A stretch of 64,000 nucleotides of DNA, taken from an uncultured Clostridium sp. (lineage in GTDB: Bacteria; Bacillota; Clostridia; Oscillospirales; Ruminococcaceae). How positions within the stretch are numbered: position 1 is the stretch's first letter; each line of letters begins with the position of its first letter. Below are positions 1 to 9,900 of the stretch, piece after piece. The stretch lies in assembly GCA_902490335.1 (NCBI GenBank), contig CABUDL010000001.1:136391-200390 (forward strand), read 5' to 3'. The position numbers and the translations under genes were made by a program. The notes beneath the pieces were generated by a model. It was not told the origin of the DNA. It did not search any database and saw only the letters and a list, made by a program, of their open reading frames with translations.

Positions 1-1
1 G

Positions 2-988
2 ATGGACCTCCTGCTGATTTTCCAGCAGCTGCAATCGGGCAAGCTGACCATGGAGCAGGAGCTGACCTGCTCGGCATACGCCAAGACGATGGGCGGGTCG
101 GAGATTTGGCTCAAAGAGGGCGAGCGGATGACGGTGGAGGAACTGCTCAAGGCGCTGGTGGTGGCAAGCGCCAACGATGCGGCGGTGGTGTTTGCCGAAG
201 CCATTGCCGCAAGCGAGGAGGAGTTTGTCCGGCTGATGAACGAGAAGGCACAGCAGCTGGGTCTGCAAAACACCCACTTTGTCAACTGCACCGGCTTTGA
301 TGAGGAAGGTCACTACACCTGTGCGCAGGATGTTGCCGTGCTGGCAAGGGAGCTGATGACCGGCTACGGCGAGCAGCTCACCCGCTTTTCGACCATCTGG
401 ATGGACAGCTTGCGCGGCGGAGAGACCCAGCTGGTCAACACCAACCGCCTGATTCGCTTTTATGATGGAGCCACCGGCTTAAAGACCGGCACGACCGACG
501 CTGCCGGACACTGCTTATGCGCGACTGCCACCCGCGACGGGCTGTCGCTTATTTCGGTCATCATGGGGTGCAAAAGCAGCGATGCGCGCTTTGAAGAATC
601 CAAGCAGCTGCTGGACTACGGTTTTGCGGGATTTACCCTCTATCAGCCGCAGCTGCCGCAGGACCGGCTGCATCCGGTAGCGGTCAAGCAGGGAATGCAG
701 CAGCAGGTGCAGCCGCAGGTAGAGCGGATGCCACAGGCGGTGGTCAGGAAAAATGAAGCGGACGGCATCGAGATAAAGCTGGAGCTTAGTGAACAGCTGC
801 AGGCGCCGGTGGCAAAAGGGCAGGCAATCGGCTGGGTCAAGCTTGTGCAGAACGGCAGCACCATCGCTCAACAGCCGGTGACCGCCGGGCAGGAGGTGCA
901 GAAGCTGACCTATGCAAAAAGCCTGCGGCTGTTGGCAGAAGGACTCATTGGGATGAGCGGGCAGTCTGTACAGAAGCAGGTGGAATAA
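2..988 (+). CDS. D-alanyl-D-alanine carboxypeptidase (DacF/PBP5-type), 5' partial
   Basis: Serine-type DD-carboxypeptidase that trims the terminal D-Ala from peptidoglycan pentapeptides outside the membrane. The window cuts the gene: the signal peptide and the SxxK nucleophile motif lie upstream of base 1, so the first ATG here is internal. Visible are the second motif SAN (residues 56-58 of the visible part) and KTG (161-163, in LKTGTTDAAG), followed by a beta-rich PBP5 C-terminal domain (about 215-310) and a hydrophobic/amphipathic tail typical of membrane attachment. A second, complete paralogue lies at 44760-45902 on the minus strand. Confidence 0.93.
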   Translation: MDLLLIFQQLQSGKLTMEQELTCSAYAKTMGGSEIWLKEGERMTVEELLKALVVASANDAAVVFAEAIAASEEEFVRLMNEKAQQLGLQNTHFVNCTGFDEEGHYTCAQDVAVLARELMTGYGEQLTRFSTIWMDSLRGGETQLVNTNRLIRFYDGATGLKTGTTDAAGHCLCATATRDGLSLISVIMGCKSSDARFEESKQLLDYGFAGFTLYQPQLPQDRLHPVAVKQGMQQQVQPQVERMPQAVVRKNEADGIEIKLELSEQLQAPVAKGQAIGWVKLVQNGSTIAQQPVTAGQEVQKLTYAKSLRLLAEGLIGMSGQSVQKQVE

Positions 989-1078
989 AAAAAGAGCGAT
1001 TGGGGGAAAATCTCCCTGTAAATTTCATGCGAAAAACATTTATCGGGAGAAAAAAGGTAGGTTTTTACAAAAACAGCC

Positions 1079-1107
1079 TTGCAAAATGCAGAAGAATAAT
1101 GTAAAAT
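1079..1107 (+). promoter_or_regulatory. sigma-A promoter for pgi
   Basis: TTGCAA (1079-1084), 17-bp spacer, TAAAAT (1102-1107), about 50 bp upstream of the pgi start. It makes pgi independent of the upstream carboxypeptidase gene. Confidence 0.7.
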
Positions 1108-1162
1108 AACTATATCACCAGAGAATAGAAGGCAGTTGGAAAACTGAAAGGAAGGGTCAGCT

Positions 1163-2500
1163 ATGGCTGTAACACTCAATGCAAAATACCTGGAACCATT
1201 TGTCAAACAAGGCGAGCTGGAAGCAATTTTTCCACAGGTGCAGGCGGCTCATCACACCATCCACGAGCGCTCGGGACCCGGGAACGATTTTCTTGGCTGG
1301 CTGGACCTGCCGGTCGATTATGACAGGGAGGAGTTTGCAAGGATTCAAAAGGCAGCGCAGAAGATACGCAGCCATTCTCAAATCCTGATTGTCATCGGTA
1401 TCGGCGGCAGCTATTTAGGAGCAAGAGCCGCAATCGAGCTGCTGCACTCTCAGCTGTACAACGATTTGGTACAGGATGCACCAAAGATTTACTTTGTGGG
1501 AAACAGCATCAGCCCTTCCTACCTCAACCAGATTTTAAAGCTGTGCGAGGATAAAGACTTTTCCATCAACGTCATTTCCAAATCCGGCACCACCACCGAA
1601 CCGGCGCTGGCGTTCCGCATCTTCCGTTCCCTCGCCATCGAAAAATACGGCAGAGAGGGCGCAAAGGACAGAATCTTCTGTACAACGGACAAGGCAAAAG
1701 GAACCCTCAAGCAGCTGGCAGATCAGGAAGGCTATGAAACCTTTGTGATCCCAGACGATGTCGGCGGAAGATATTCGGTGCTGACAGCGGTGGGACTGCT
1801 GCCGATTGCAGTATCCGGCTCGGACATCGAAAAGCTGATGCAGGGAGCAGCACAAGCCCGCGAGGCTTTGAGCGTCTGCGATTTGGAAAAGAACGACTGC
1901 TATCGCTATGCCGCATTAAGAAACATTTTGTACCGCAAGGGCAAGGCAATCGAAATCCTGGTTTCTTACGAACCGGCGTTCACGATGATGTCCGAATGGT
2001 ACAAACAGCTCTTTGGTGAGAGCGAAGGAAAGGACAACAAGGGGATCTATCCTTCGTCGGCAGTGTTCTCTACCGACCTTCATTCGATGGGACAGTTCAT
2101 CCAGGAAGGTTCGAGGATTCTGTTTGAAACCGTTGTGGATATCGGTCAGCCGCAGAAGGACCTTTATATCGAGGCAGATCCGGCAAACTTTGACGGACTC
2201 AATTTCCTGTCCGAGCAGAATATGTCGGTGGTAAACCGCAAGGCGATGCAGGGAACCATCCTTGCACACACCCAGGGCGGAGTACCGAACATGGTATTGC
2301 AGCTTCCTTGCATCAACGAGGAAGAGCTGGGATACTTAATCTACTTCTTTGAAAAAGCTTGCGCACTTTCCGGTTATCTGCTGGCCGTCAACCCATTCAA
2401 TCAGCCCGGCGTGGAAAGCTACAAGAAAAATATGTTTGCTCTGCTGGGCAAACCGGGGTATGAGGACCAAAAACAGGCGCTGGAAGCGCAGTTAAAATAA
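1163..2500 (+). CDS. pgi: glucose-6-phosphate isomerase
   Basis: Cytosolic enzyme interconverting glucose-6-phosphate and fructose-6-phosphate in glycolysis/gluconeogenesis. The 445-residue length is that of Gram-positive PGIs. Family signatures are clear: [10 protein letters not shown] (79-88), the sugar-phosphate-binding SKSGTTTEP loop (139-147), the catalytic glutamate in LFGESEGKD (near 285), the histidine in DLHSMGQF (near 306) and the C-terminal lysine in [15 protein letters not shown]. Start ATG follows a GAAAGGAAGG ribosome binding site and its own promoter. The next gene starts 43 bp downstream and may be cotranscribed. Confidence 0.97.
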   Translation: MAVTLNAKYLEPFVKQGELEAIFPQVQAAHHTIHERSGPGNDFLGWLDLPVDYDREEFARIQKAAQKIRSHSQILIVIGIGGSYLGARAAIELLHSQLYNDLVQDAPKIYFVGNSISPSYLNQILKLCEDKDFSINVISKSGTTTEPALAFRIFRSLAIEKYGREGAKDRIFCTTDKAKGTLKQLADQEGYETFVIPDDVGGRYSVLTAVGLLPIAVSGSDIEKLMQGAAQAREALSVCDLEKNDCYRYAALRNILYRKGKAIEILVSYEPAFTMMSEWYKQLFGESEGKDNKGIYPSSAVFSTDLHSMGQFIQEGSRILFETVVDIGQPQKDLYIEADPANFDGLNFLSEQNMSVVNRKAMQGTILAHTQGGVPNMVLQLPCINEEELGYLIYFFEKACALSGYLLAVNPFNQPGVESYKKNMFALLGKPGYEDQKQALEAQLK

Positions 2501-2543
2501 GAATAGCAATATTCCAATCAAAAGAACCAGGGAGGAATTTCAA

Positions 2544-2966
2544 ATGATTAAACTGATCGTAGGCACCAAAGGCACCGGCAAAACCAAAACCCTCATCGAG
2601 ATGGCAAAAAAAGCTGCTGAAGAATCCAAGGGCAATGTAGTCTGTGTAGAAAAAGGCGAAAAGCTGGTTCGCGAACTGCCAAACACCGTTCGTCTGGTCA
2701 ACAGCGAAGAGTATGATATTCAGGGCTTTGCTTGCTTGTATGGTTTCCTGGCAGGATTCCTGGCAGGAAACTATGACATTACCCACCTGTTCATCGACGG
2801 TACCTTCAAAATCGGCAAAATCGGCGATGTAGAAAAAGACTATGAAGGCTTTGCTTACATGGTACAGTGCCTGGCAAAACTGAACACCGAGGCTCAGATT
2901 GTTTTCACCGTTTCCTGCGATGCTTCTGACCTGCCGGTATCTGTAAACGAGTACATTGTAAAATAA
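2544..2966 (+). CDS. small P-loop ATP-binding protein of unknown function
   Basis: A 140-residue soluble protein beginning with a beta-strand and a Walker A-like loop GTKGTGKT (residues 7-14). A hydrophobic strand ending in FIDG (near 90) could serve as Walker B. It is much shorter than a complete AAA or RecA-type ATPase and has no membrane segment. It sits 43 bp after pgi with a GGGAGG ribosome binding site, and a strong terminator follows, so a pgi-linked transcript is likely. Similar short P-loop proteins occur in Clostridia; the function is unknown and the NTP-binding role is inferred only from the P-loop. Confidence 0.7.
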   Translation: MIKLIVGTKGTGKTKTLIEMAKKAAEESKGNVVCVEKGEKLVRELPNTVRLVNSEEYDIQGFACLYGFLAGFLAGNYDITHLFIDGTFKIGKIGDVEKDYEGFAYMVQCLAKLNTEAQIVFTVSCDASDLPVSVNEYIVK

Positions 2967-2985
2967 TTGCTGGATGCAAAAAAAG

Positions 2986-3024
2986 ACCGCCCGAACTTCG
3001 AATGGTTTGGGCGGTTTTGTTTTG
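2986..3024 (+). terminator. intrinsic terminator after the P-loop gene
   Basis: ACCGCCC (2986-2992) pairs with GGGCGGT (3009-3015), with further pairing inside, followed by TTTTGTTTTG. Confidence 0.85.
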
Positions 3025-3066
3025 TAAAAAAATGCAGCTTTAAAGAATAAATCCTGCAAATTACTC

Positions 3067-3095
3067 TTGACGCGCACAAGGGCGCATGATAGTAT
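3067..3095 (+). promoter_or_regulatory. candidate promoter for ddh
   Basis: TTGACG (3067-3072), 17 bp, TAGTAT (3090-3095). The -10 is only a 4/6 match, but the spacing is ideal and the preceding transcript is terminated. Confidence 0.5.
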
Positions 3096-3164
3096 GGTAA
3101 AAGGTTAAAATGAAATCAATCATTTTAATCTTGTGTAATAAAAAAACAGGAGGGATGGTTTTAT

Positions 3165-4067
3165 ATGGAAAAAATCAAGGTAGCGATTGTTGGATATGGT
3201 AACATCGGACAGTATGCCCTTCAGGCTGTACAGGCTGCGGAAGATATGGAGCTGGTCGGTGTGATTCGTCACCACGCACAGACACAGCAGCCAAAGGAAT
3301 TGGAAGGAATTTGTGTAGTGGATTCTGTGGAAAAACTTCCGGCAAAGCCGCAGGTTGCTCTGCTGTGTCTGCCGACCCGCTCGGTGGAAGAAAATGCCAA
3401 GGAATATCTGGCAAAGGGCATCAACACCGTGGACAGCTTTGACATCCACACACAGATTTGGCAGCTGCACTGTGAATTGGACAAAGCAGCCAAAAACTCC
3501 GGCGCTGTTTCGGTCATCTCTGCCGGTTGGGACCCGGGTTCCGACTCGGTGGTTCGCACGTTGCTGGAAGCTTGTGCGCCAAAAGGCATCACCGATACCA
3601 ACTTTGGACCCGGCATGAGCATGGGTCATTCGGTAGCGGCAAAAGGAAAACCGGGTGTCAAGAACGCTCTGTCGATGACCATTCCGCTGGGAACCGGTAT
3701 CCACAGAAGAAATGTCTACATCGAGCTGGAGGATGGATATGACTTTGAGCAGGTGAAGGCTTCGATTCTGGAGGACGACTACTTTAAACACGATGAAACC
3801 CACATCTTTGCGGTTCCGTCAGTGGATGCGCTGATGGACAAAGGTCACGGAGTCAACCTGGTGCGCAAGGGCGTTTCGGGCACGACCCATAATCAGCTGT
3901 TCGAATTCAATATGAAAATCAACAACCCTGCCCTGACCTCTCAGGTGATGGTTGCTTGTGCAAGAGCAAGTGTTGTACAGGCGCCGGGCTGCTATGTGCT
4001 GCCGCAGCTGCCGATGATGGACCTGCTGCCGGGCACACTGGAAGAAAAAATCAAACGTCTGGTGTAA
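3165..4067 (+). CDS. ddh: meso-diaminopimelate D-dehydrogenase
   Basis: NADPH-dependent enzyme converting L-tetrahydrodipicolinate plus ammonia directly to meso-DAP, the one-step branch of lysine/peptidoglycan synthesis. The 300-residue protein has an N-terminal Rossmann motif GYGNIGQYA (10-18) and the DAPDH hallmark stretches SAGWDPGSDS and GPGMSMGHS around residues 120-150, which line the active site. Start ATG is preceded by AGGAGGGATGG. It is monocistronic between two terminators. Its presence agrees with a DAP-containing wall and with the dipicolinate-making sporulation genes elsewhere in the window, which draw on the same pathway. Confidence 0.96.
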   Translation: MEKIKVAIVGYGNIGQYALQAVQAAEDMELVGVIRHHAQTQQPKELEGICVVDSVEKLPAKPQVALLCLPTRSVEENAKEYLAKGINTVDSFDIHTQIWQLHCELDKAAKNSGAVSVISAGWDPGSDSVVRTLLEACAPKGITDTNFGPGMSMGHSVAAKGKPGVKNALSMTIPLGTGIHRRNVYIELEDGYDFEQVKASILEDDYFKHDETHIFAVPSVDALMDKGHGVNLVRKGVSGTTHNQLFEFNMKINNPALTSQVMVACARASVVQAPGCYVLPQLPMMDLLPGTLEEKIKRLV

Positions 4068-4092
4068 TGCTTTTGCAGAAACCGAAAAACAA

Positions 4093-4129
4093 AACGACCG
4101 GATTTCCAAACAGAAATCCGGTCGTTTTT
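4093..4129. terminator. bidirectional terminator between ddh and the NUDIX gene
   Basis: AACGACCGGATTTC pairs almost perfectly with GAAATCCGGTCGTT around a short loop, with a T-run on the right and an A-run on the left, serving both convergent genes. Confidence 0.9.
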
Positions 4130-4145
4130 GCCATAAACCTTAAAC

Positions 4146-4658
4146 TTATTTTTTAGAAGAGGTGCGCGGGAGCTTGTCACGATAGGTGGTAAAAAAGTTT
4201 TTGAGCGCGGGGTGCAGCAGTCCGTCCTGCTCCATTTTGCGGTACTGCGCTTCATCCACCCAGCAAAAATCGACGACCTCCTCCGGCTGCATCACAATCT
4301 GGCTGTCCTTGACATCCATGCACACCACAAAGGTGTCCAGAAAGCTGTGCAGGCGGCGCTCCTGTGCCACCAGCACCATCTGCTGCGGCAAGATTTCCAG
4401 CCCGATTTCCTCCCGAGTCTCCCGCAGGGCGGCAGTCAGGGTGTCCTCACCGGTGATTGCCGACCCGCCGGTGCAAGCCCACTTGAGCCCAAAGGGAATG
4501 TCGGGATGGCGCTGGGTCAGCAGGACCTGTCCGGCGCTGTTGACGACCCAGATGTTGACCACCAGATGGTAGTCACCGTCCGCCATCGGTGTGCCGCGCA
4601 GATGCTGTCTGCCTGTGCTGCGGCGGTCCATATCAAAAATATCCCAGTATTCAGCCAT
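4146..4658 (-). CDS. NUDIX hydrolase
   Basis: Predicted cytosolic NUDIX pyrophosphohydrolase of 170 residues. The complete Nudix box is visible: G65, E71, R79-E80, E83-E84 and G86 in GGSAITGEDTLTAALRETRE and following residues. The N-terminus resembles Nudix proteins of the isopentenyl-diphosphate isomerase/YfcD type, but substrate cannot be assigned. Start ATG follows GGGAGGATACGG. It lies 34 bp downstream of the HPr-like gene on the same strand, so the two likely share a transcript. Confidence 0.88.
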   Translation of the reverse strand: MAEYWDIFDMDRRSTGRQHLRGTPMADGDYHLVVNIWVVNSAGQVLLTQRHPDIPFGLKWACTGGSAITGEDTLTAALRETREEIGLEILPQQMVLVAQERRLHSFLDTFVVCMDVKDSQIVMQPEEVVDFCWVDEAQYRKMEQDGLLHPALKNFFTTYRDKLPRTSSKK

Positions 4659-4692
4659 CCGTATCCTCCCTCACATTAAAGCTGCGCTGTAT

Positions 4693-4923
4693 TTAGCGCT
4701 GAAGAAAAGGTTTGATTTCGTTCAAAAAATCTGCGCAATCGTCCGAACGAATCTCCATGGTGATGGGCTTGGAAAGGTCCAGACTGAAGATGCCCATGAT
4801 GGATTTGGCATCGACGGTATATCTGCCGGAGGTCAGGTCAACATCAAAATCGCATTTGACGACCGAATTGACAAAAGCTTTGACATCATTGATGGTTTTG
4901 AGCATAATCATTTCCCGTTTCAT
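4693..4923 (-). CDS. HPr-like protein lacking the phosphorylatable His
   Basis: A 76-residue protein of the HPr fold. The C-terminal two thirds match HPr, including the KSIMGIFSLDL stretch (40-50) that corresponds to the Ser46 regulatory region (Ser41 here). The N-terminal strand and the GLHARPA loop with His15 are absent, so it cannot act as a PTS phosphocarrier in the usual way. This recalls Crh-type regulatory paralogues, where the His is also replaced, but the function here is unproven. Start ATG at 4923 follows AGAAGGAGCG; it is first gene of a two-gene unit with the NUDIX hydrolase. Confidence 0.8.
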   Translation of the reverse strand: MKREMIMLKTINDVKAFVNSVVKCDFDVDLTSGRYTVDAKSIMGIFSLDLSKPITMEIRSDDCADFLNEIKPFLQR

Positions 4924-4987
4924 ATAAACGCTCCTTCTATTCTAAAAATGGGACCGAATTTCGCATCAAGAATTTGTCGAAAGGCGG

Positions 4988-5016
4988 TTGTATTTATTGC
5001 TTAAATTCATTATAAT
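4988..5016 (+). promoter_or_regulatory. sigma-A promoter for mtaB-acyP
   Basis: TTGTAT (4988-4993), 17-bp spacer, perfect TATAAT (5011-5016). It leaves an untranslated leader of about 140 nt before mtaB, in which no known riboswitch is recognisable. Confidence 0.75.
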
Positions 5017-5160
5017 TTATTTGTATAACATTTTCAATAGCCATCGGTGCAAAGATTCTTTGCAAAAAATGCGGGATTTGCACAATAAATTCCCTGTTGA
5101 GGGAAGAAAAGGTGGATTTCAGTCGAAGTGCCGGAGCCACCGCCGGAGAAAAGAGGTATT

Positions 5161-6471
5161 ATGCGAGCAGCGTTTTACACCTTGGGCTGCAAGGTGAACC
5201 AGTATGAAACACAGATTCTGATTCAGCAGTTTTCTGCTTACGGATACGACATTGTGGAGAGCAGTGATGCAGCGGATGTCTATGTCATCAACTCCTGCAC
5301 CGTCACGGCATCCGGTGACAAAAAGACACGCCAGATCATCCATCGGATGAAGCGCACCAGTCCCGGTGCCGTAATCGCGCTGACCGGCTGCTTCCCGCAG
5401 GCGTTCCCGGAGGAAGCGGGTAAGCTCGAAGAGGTGGACATCCTGGTGGGTGCAGGGGAAAAGAAAAAGGTGCTGGAATATGTCAACCGCTTCTTAAAGG
5501 AAGGCAAGCGCATTGTAGAAATCACTCCGCACACAAAGGAGGAGCGCTTTGAAGCGATGCACGCCGACAGCTTTTTGGAGCGCACCCGGGCGTTTGTCAA
5601 GATTCAGGACGGCTGCGAGCATTACTGCTCCTACTGCATCATCCCGTATGCCAGAGGCTTTAACCGCTCAAAGTCCTTGGAGGACCTGAAACTGGAGCTG
5701 TACGATTTGAGCGCAAAAGGCTACAAAGAGGTGGTGCTGGTCGGCATCGACCTGTCCAGCTACGGCAAGGACATCGGCTGCCATCTGGTGGATGCGGTGA
5801 CGATGGCGTGTACCACCGAAGGCATCGAGCGGGTGCGCTTAGGCTCGCTGGAGCCGCTGATGCTCACCGATAAAAACCTGTCCATCCTGGCAGGACTGCC
5901 AAACTTCTGTCCGCAGTTCCATCTGTCGCTACAAAGCGGATGCGATGCCACCCTCAAGCGGATGAACCGCCACTACGACACCGCATTTTACCGCGAGCTG
6001 GTGCAGCGCATCCGCAGCCAGTTCGATAACCCTTCCATCACCACCGACCTGATGGTCGGCTTCCCCGGCGAAACGCAGGAGGAATTTGAGCAGTCGCTCG
6101 ACTTTGCCCGCGAGATTGGCTTTGCCAAGGTGCACGTTTTTGCCTACTCCATCCGACCGGGCACCCGCGCTGCCAAAATGCCCGACCAGCTGACCCGTCA
6201 GCAGAAGGAGCAGCGCAGCCATCAGATGGCGCAGGTGACCGAGGAAAGCCGCAAAAGCTTTCTGCAAAGCCAGGTGGGCATGGTGGAGAGCGTGCTGTTT
6301 GAAACCGAAAAGCTCGATGGGATGCAGCATGGCTACACCAAAAACTATACGCCGGTCTGTGTGCAAAGCGACCGCGAGCTGTGCGGCAGCATCCATTCGG
6401 TGCGCATTACCAGAGCGATGGATGATTACTGCATCGGTCAGCTGCTGACCGAACAGGAGCAGGCAGAATGA
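5161..6471 (+). CDS. mtaB: tRNA (N6-threonylcarbamoyladenosine(37)-C2)-methylthiotransferase MtaB
   Basis: Radical SAM methylthiotransferase that converts t6A37 to ms2t6A37 in ANN-decoding tRNAs. Domain order is the family's: UPF0004 domain with three cluster cysteines (C10, C46, C77), the radical SAM CxxxCxxC motif (C152, C156, C159 in CEHYCSYC) and a C-terminal TRAM domain. Length 436 residues. An in-frame GTG exists at 5128, but the ATG at 5161 has the GAGAAAAGAGG ribosome binding site and starts exactly at the conserved FYTLGCKVNQ sequence. The stop overlaps the acyP start (ATGA). Confidence 0.94.
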   Translation: MRAAFYTLGCKVNQYETQILIQQFSAYGYDIVESSDAADVYVINSCTVTASGDKKTRQIIHRMKRTSPGAVIALTGCFPQAFPEEAGKLEEVDILVGAGEKKKVLEYVNRFLKEGKRIVEITPHTKEERFEAMHADSFLERTRAFVKIQDGCEHYCSYCIIPYARGFNRSKSLEDLKLELYDLSAKGYKEVVLVGIDLSSYGKDIGCHLVDAVTMACTTEGIERVRLGSLEPLMLTDKNLSILAGLPNFCPQFHLSLQSGCDATLKRMNRHYDTAFYRELVQRIRSQFDNPSITTDLMVGFPGETQEEFEQSLDFAREIGFAKVHVFAYSIRPGTRAAKMPDQLTRQQKEQRSHQMAQVTEESRKSFLQSQVGMVESVLFETEKLDGMQHGYTKNYTPVCVQSDRELCGSIHSVRITRAMDDYCIGQLLTEQEQAE

Positions 6472-6749
6472 GAATCAGCTGCTATGCGCAGGTGTCCGGC
6501 AGAGTACAGGGAGTAGGCTTTCGGTACTTTGTGCTGCGGGAGGCAACCCGACGCGGCATCGGCGGCTGGGTGCGCAACTGCGAGGACGGTTCTGTCCAGA
6601 TGCTGCTGCAAGGAGAAGAGCAGGCGGTGCAGCTGCTGTTGCAGCTGATTCGGCAGGGTACTGTGTGGATTCAGGTGGAGAACCTGACGGTGCAGTACCC
6701 GGACAATGACACGGTAGGGCAGGAGCGGGAATTTTCCATCCGCTATTAG
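6468..6749 (+). CDS. acyP: acylphosphatase
   Basis: Small (93 residues) cytosolic enzyme hydrolysing acyl phosphates. The signature GRVQGVGFRYFV carries the phosphate-binding Arg19, and Asn37 in GWVRNCEDG is the water-positioning residue; both catalytic residues are intact. It overlaps the mtaB stop by 4 bp, indicating translational coupling. Confidence 0.95.
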   Translation: MRISCYAQVSGRVQGVGFRYFVLREATRRGIGGWVRNCEDGSVQMLLQGEEQAVQLLLQLIRQGTVWIQVENLTVQYPDNDTVGQEREFSIRY

Positions 6750-6856
6750 CTCCAAAATCCGCCCGCGGCAGGGAAAGGTACACGCTTTTGCTGAAAGTTG
6801 CGGTCAAATTTTGCTTTCTTTCGGACAATGTCGATATACAAACCGCCTGCGGATTA

Positions 6857-6865
6857 TGGTATAAT
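6857..6865 (+). promoter_or_regulatory. extended -10 promoter of purL
   Basis: TGGTATAAT at 6857-6865 is an extended -10; the -35 is weak. A perfect 7-bp hairpin (CTTCCTG, ATG loop, CAGGAAG; 6877-6893) lies just downstream in the leader. No purine riboswitch consensus is seen. Confidence 0.6.
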
Positions 6866-6943
6866 GAAGTCAAACCCTTCCTGATGCAGGAAGATGCAAG
6901 ATAAAGTAAAGAGAGTACAGTACAATTTTTAGGAGTGTGAAGT

Positions 6944-9900
6944 ATGTCAGTTTACAGAGTATATGTCGAAAAGAAGGCTCCCTTCGCTGTGGAAGCGCAG
7001 GGCGTTCTTTCGGATATCCGCAGTTCGTTGGGTATCCACAGTGCATCCTGTGTGCGCATCCTGAACCGTTATGATGTGGAAGATATTTCCAAAGAAGATT
7101 TTGAGCTTGCTAAGGGAACCATCTTCTCCGAGCCGCAGGTGGACGATGTTTATGATGAGCTTCCTTCCTTTGCGGCAGAGGACCGGGTGTTTGCTGTCCA
7201 GTTTTTGCCGGGTCAGTTCGACCAGCGCGCAGACTCTGCGGTTCAGTGCATCCAGCTGGCAACCCAGCATGAGCGTCCGACCGTTGCTTCTGCAAAGGTC
7301 TATGTAATCAGCGGTATCTCCGGTGAGGAGCTTGCCCGCATCAAAGCGCATCTGATCAACCCGGTAGAGTCGATGGAAGCCTCTTTGGAGCTGCCAAAGA
7401 CCCTGCATACCCCATTTGATGTGCCGGCTGACGTAGCGGTCCTGGAAGGCTTCTGTGAGCTGGACCAGCAGGGCTTGCAGGAGTTCATCGACCAGTACGG
7501 TCTGGCGATGGATTTGGGCGACATCACCTTCTGCCAGAAATACTTTAAAGAAACCGAAAAGCGCACTCCTACCATCACCGAGATTCGCATGATCGACACC
7601 TATTGGTCCGACCATTGCCGTCACACCACCTTCTCCACCAACATCGAACAGGTGGACATCGAGAGTGATTACGTCAAGGACGCTTACAATGAATACCTTG
7701 AGCTGAGAAAGACCTTGCACGCAGGCAAAAACAAACCGATGACCCTGATGGATCTGGCGACCATCGGCGCAAAGGCACTCAAAAAGAAGGGTCTGCTTGG
7801 CGCACTGGATGAATCGGAAGAGATCAACGCCTGCTCGGTCAAAATCAAGGTGGACATCGACGGCAAGGAAGAGGAGTGGCTGCTTCAGTTTAAGAATGAA
7901 ACCCACAACCATCCGACCGAGATCGAGCCATTCGGCGGCGCTGCCACCTGTCTGGGTGGTGCAATCCGTGACCCGCTGTCCGGCAGAGCCTACATCTACC
8001 AGGCAATGCGCGTCACCGGTGCAGGCGACCCGCTGACCCCATTTGAACAGACCATCAAAGGCAAACTGCCACAGAAGAAGATCGTGACCACCGCAGCAGC
8101 AGGATACAGCTCCTACGGCAACCAGATCGGTCTGGCGACCGGTCAGGTCAACGAGATTTATCACCCGGGCTATGTTGCAAAGAGAATGGAAGTAGGCGCT
8201 GTCATCGGTGCAGTACCTGCCTGCAACGTCGTTCGTGAAGAGCCTGCCGCAGGCGATGTCATCATCCTGCTCGGCGGCAAGACCGGACGCGACGGCTGCG
8301 GCGGTGCAACCGGTTCCTCCAAGTCCCACAATGTGGAGTCGCTGTCCAGCTGCGGCGCAGAGGTGCAGAAGGGCAACCCACCGGAAGAAAGAAAGATTCA
8401 GCGCCTGTTCCGCAACGGCGACGTTACCCGCATGATCAAACGCTGCAATGACTTTGGTGCAGGCGGCGTTTCGGTTGCCATCGGTGAACTGGCAGACGGA
8501 CTGGAAATTGATTTGGACCTGGTACCGAAGAAGTACGACGGTCTGGACGGCACCGAGCTTGCCATCAGTGAATCGCAGGAAAGAATGGCAGTGGTCGTTG
8601 CAAAAGAAGATGCCCAGAAGTTCCTGGATGCTGCCGACCGTGAAAACCTGATGGCTACCGTTGTAGCCAAGGTGACCGAGCAGCCAAGACTGGTGATGTT
8701 CTGGAGAGGCAAACGCATCGTAGATTTGTCCCGTGAGTTCCTTAGCTCCAACGGCGCTGCAAAATATACAAAAGTAATTGCAAAGGCTCCTGCGCAGAAA
8801 GCACACTGCTGCAAAAACAAGGACCTGAGCGTCAAAGAAAAATTTGAAACCATCATGGCAGACCTCAACGTCTGCTCGCAGCGTGGTCTGTCCGACCGTT
8901 TTGACTCGACCATCGGCGCCAACACCGTTGTGATGCCATACGGCGGCAAAACCCAGCTGACTCCTTCTCAGGCAATGGTAGCAAAGATTCCGATGCTGCA
9001 AGGAGAGACCAACACCTGCTCGATCATGTCCTGGGGCTTTAACCCATATATCTCCGACCAGGATCAGTTCAAAGGCGCACAGCTGGCAGTAGTCGAGTCG
9101 ATTGCCAAGATCATCGCTTCGGGCGGTTCCAGAAGCAGATGCTGGCTGAGCTTCCAGGAATACTTTGAGAAGATTGGTACCGACCCGGAAAAATGGGGAA
9201 AACCATTCCAGTCGCTGCTGGGCGGTCTGAAGGCACAGCTCGAGCTGGGCTGTGCTGCCATCGGCGGTAAGGATTCGATGTCCGGCTCCTTCGAGGACAT
9301 CCACGTTCCACCGACACTGATTTCCTTTGCAGTTTCCACTGCCAAGGTGAACAACGTGGTCACCGACGAATTTAAGGCTGCCGGCGACAAGGTATACCTG
9401 CTGGCTCCCGAGTACGACGAAAACGGAATGCCGGTTTACGAAAATATCCGCAAGGTATTTGACCACATGGAAAGCCTGATTGCCTCCGGCAAGGTCAAGG
9501 CAGTCTACACACTGGGCATGAAGGGTCTTGGCGAAGCGCTGTGCAAGATGTCGTTCGGTAACCGCATCGGCTTTGCAGCACAGGAAAACCAGCATCACCT
9601 CTTCAAACCGGTTTACGGCGCATTTGTATTTGAGGCATCCGAGGAACTGGATACTTTTGCCAAGCTGATTGGCTGCACCACCGAGGAATACGCTCTCCGA
9701 ATCAACGGAGAAACAGTGGACCTGCAGCAGATTCAGCAGAAGTGGGAAGCAACCCTGGAGCCGGTTTATCCGCGCATTACAAAAGCTCCACAGGAAACCG
9801 TTCCGACCTACAACTATCAGTGCGTAGAGCGCAAGACCTCCTCCATCAAGCTGGCACAGCCGCGCGTTCTGATTCCGGTATTCCCGGGCACCAACTGTGA

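Noticed and set aside
6750..6943. Purine riboswitch before purL
   Set aside because: Only a short hairpin; conserved purine aptamer loops are missing.
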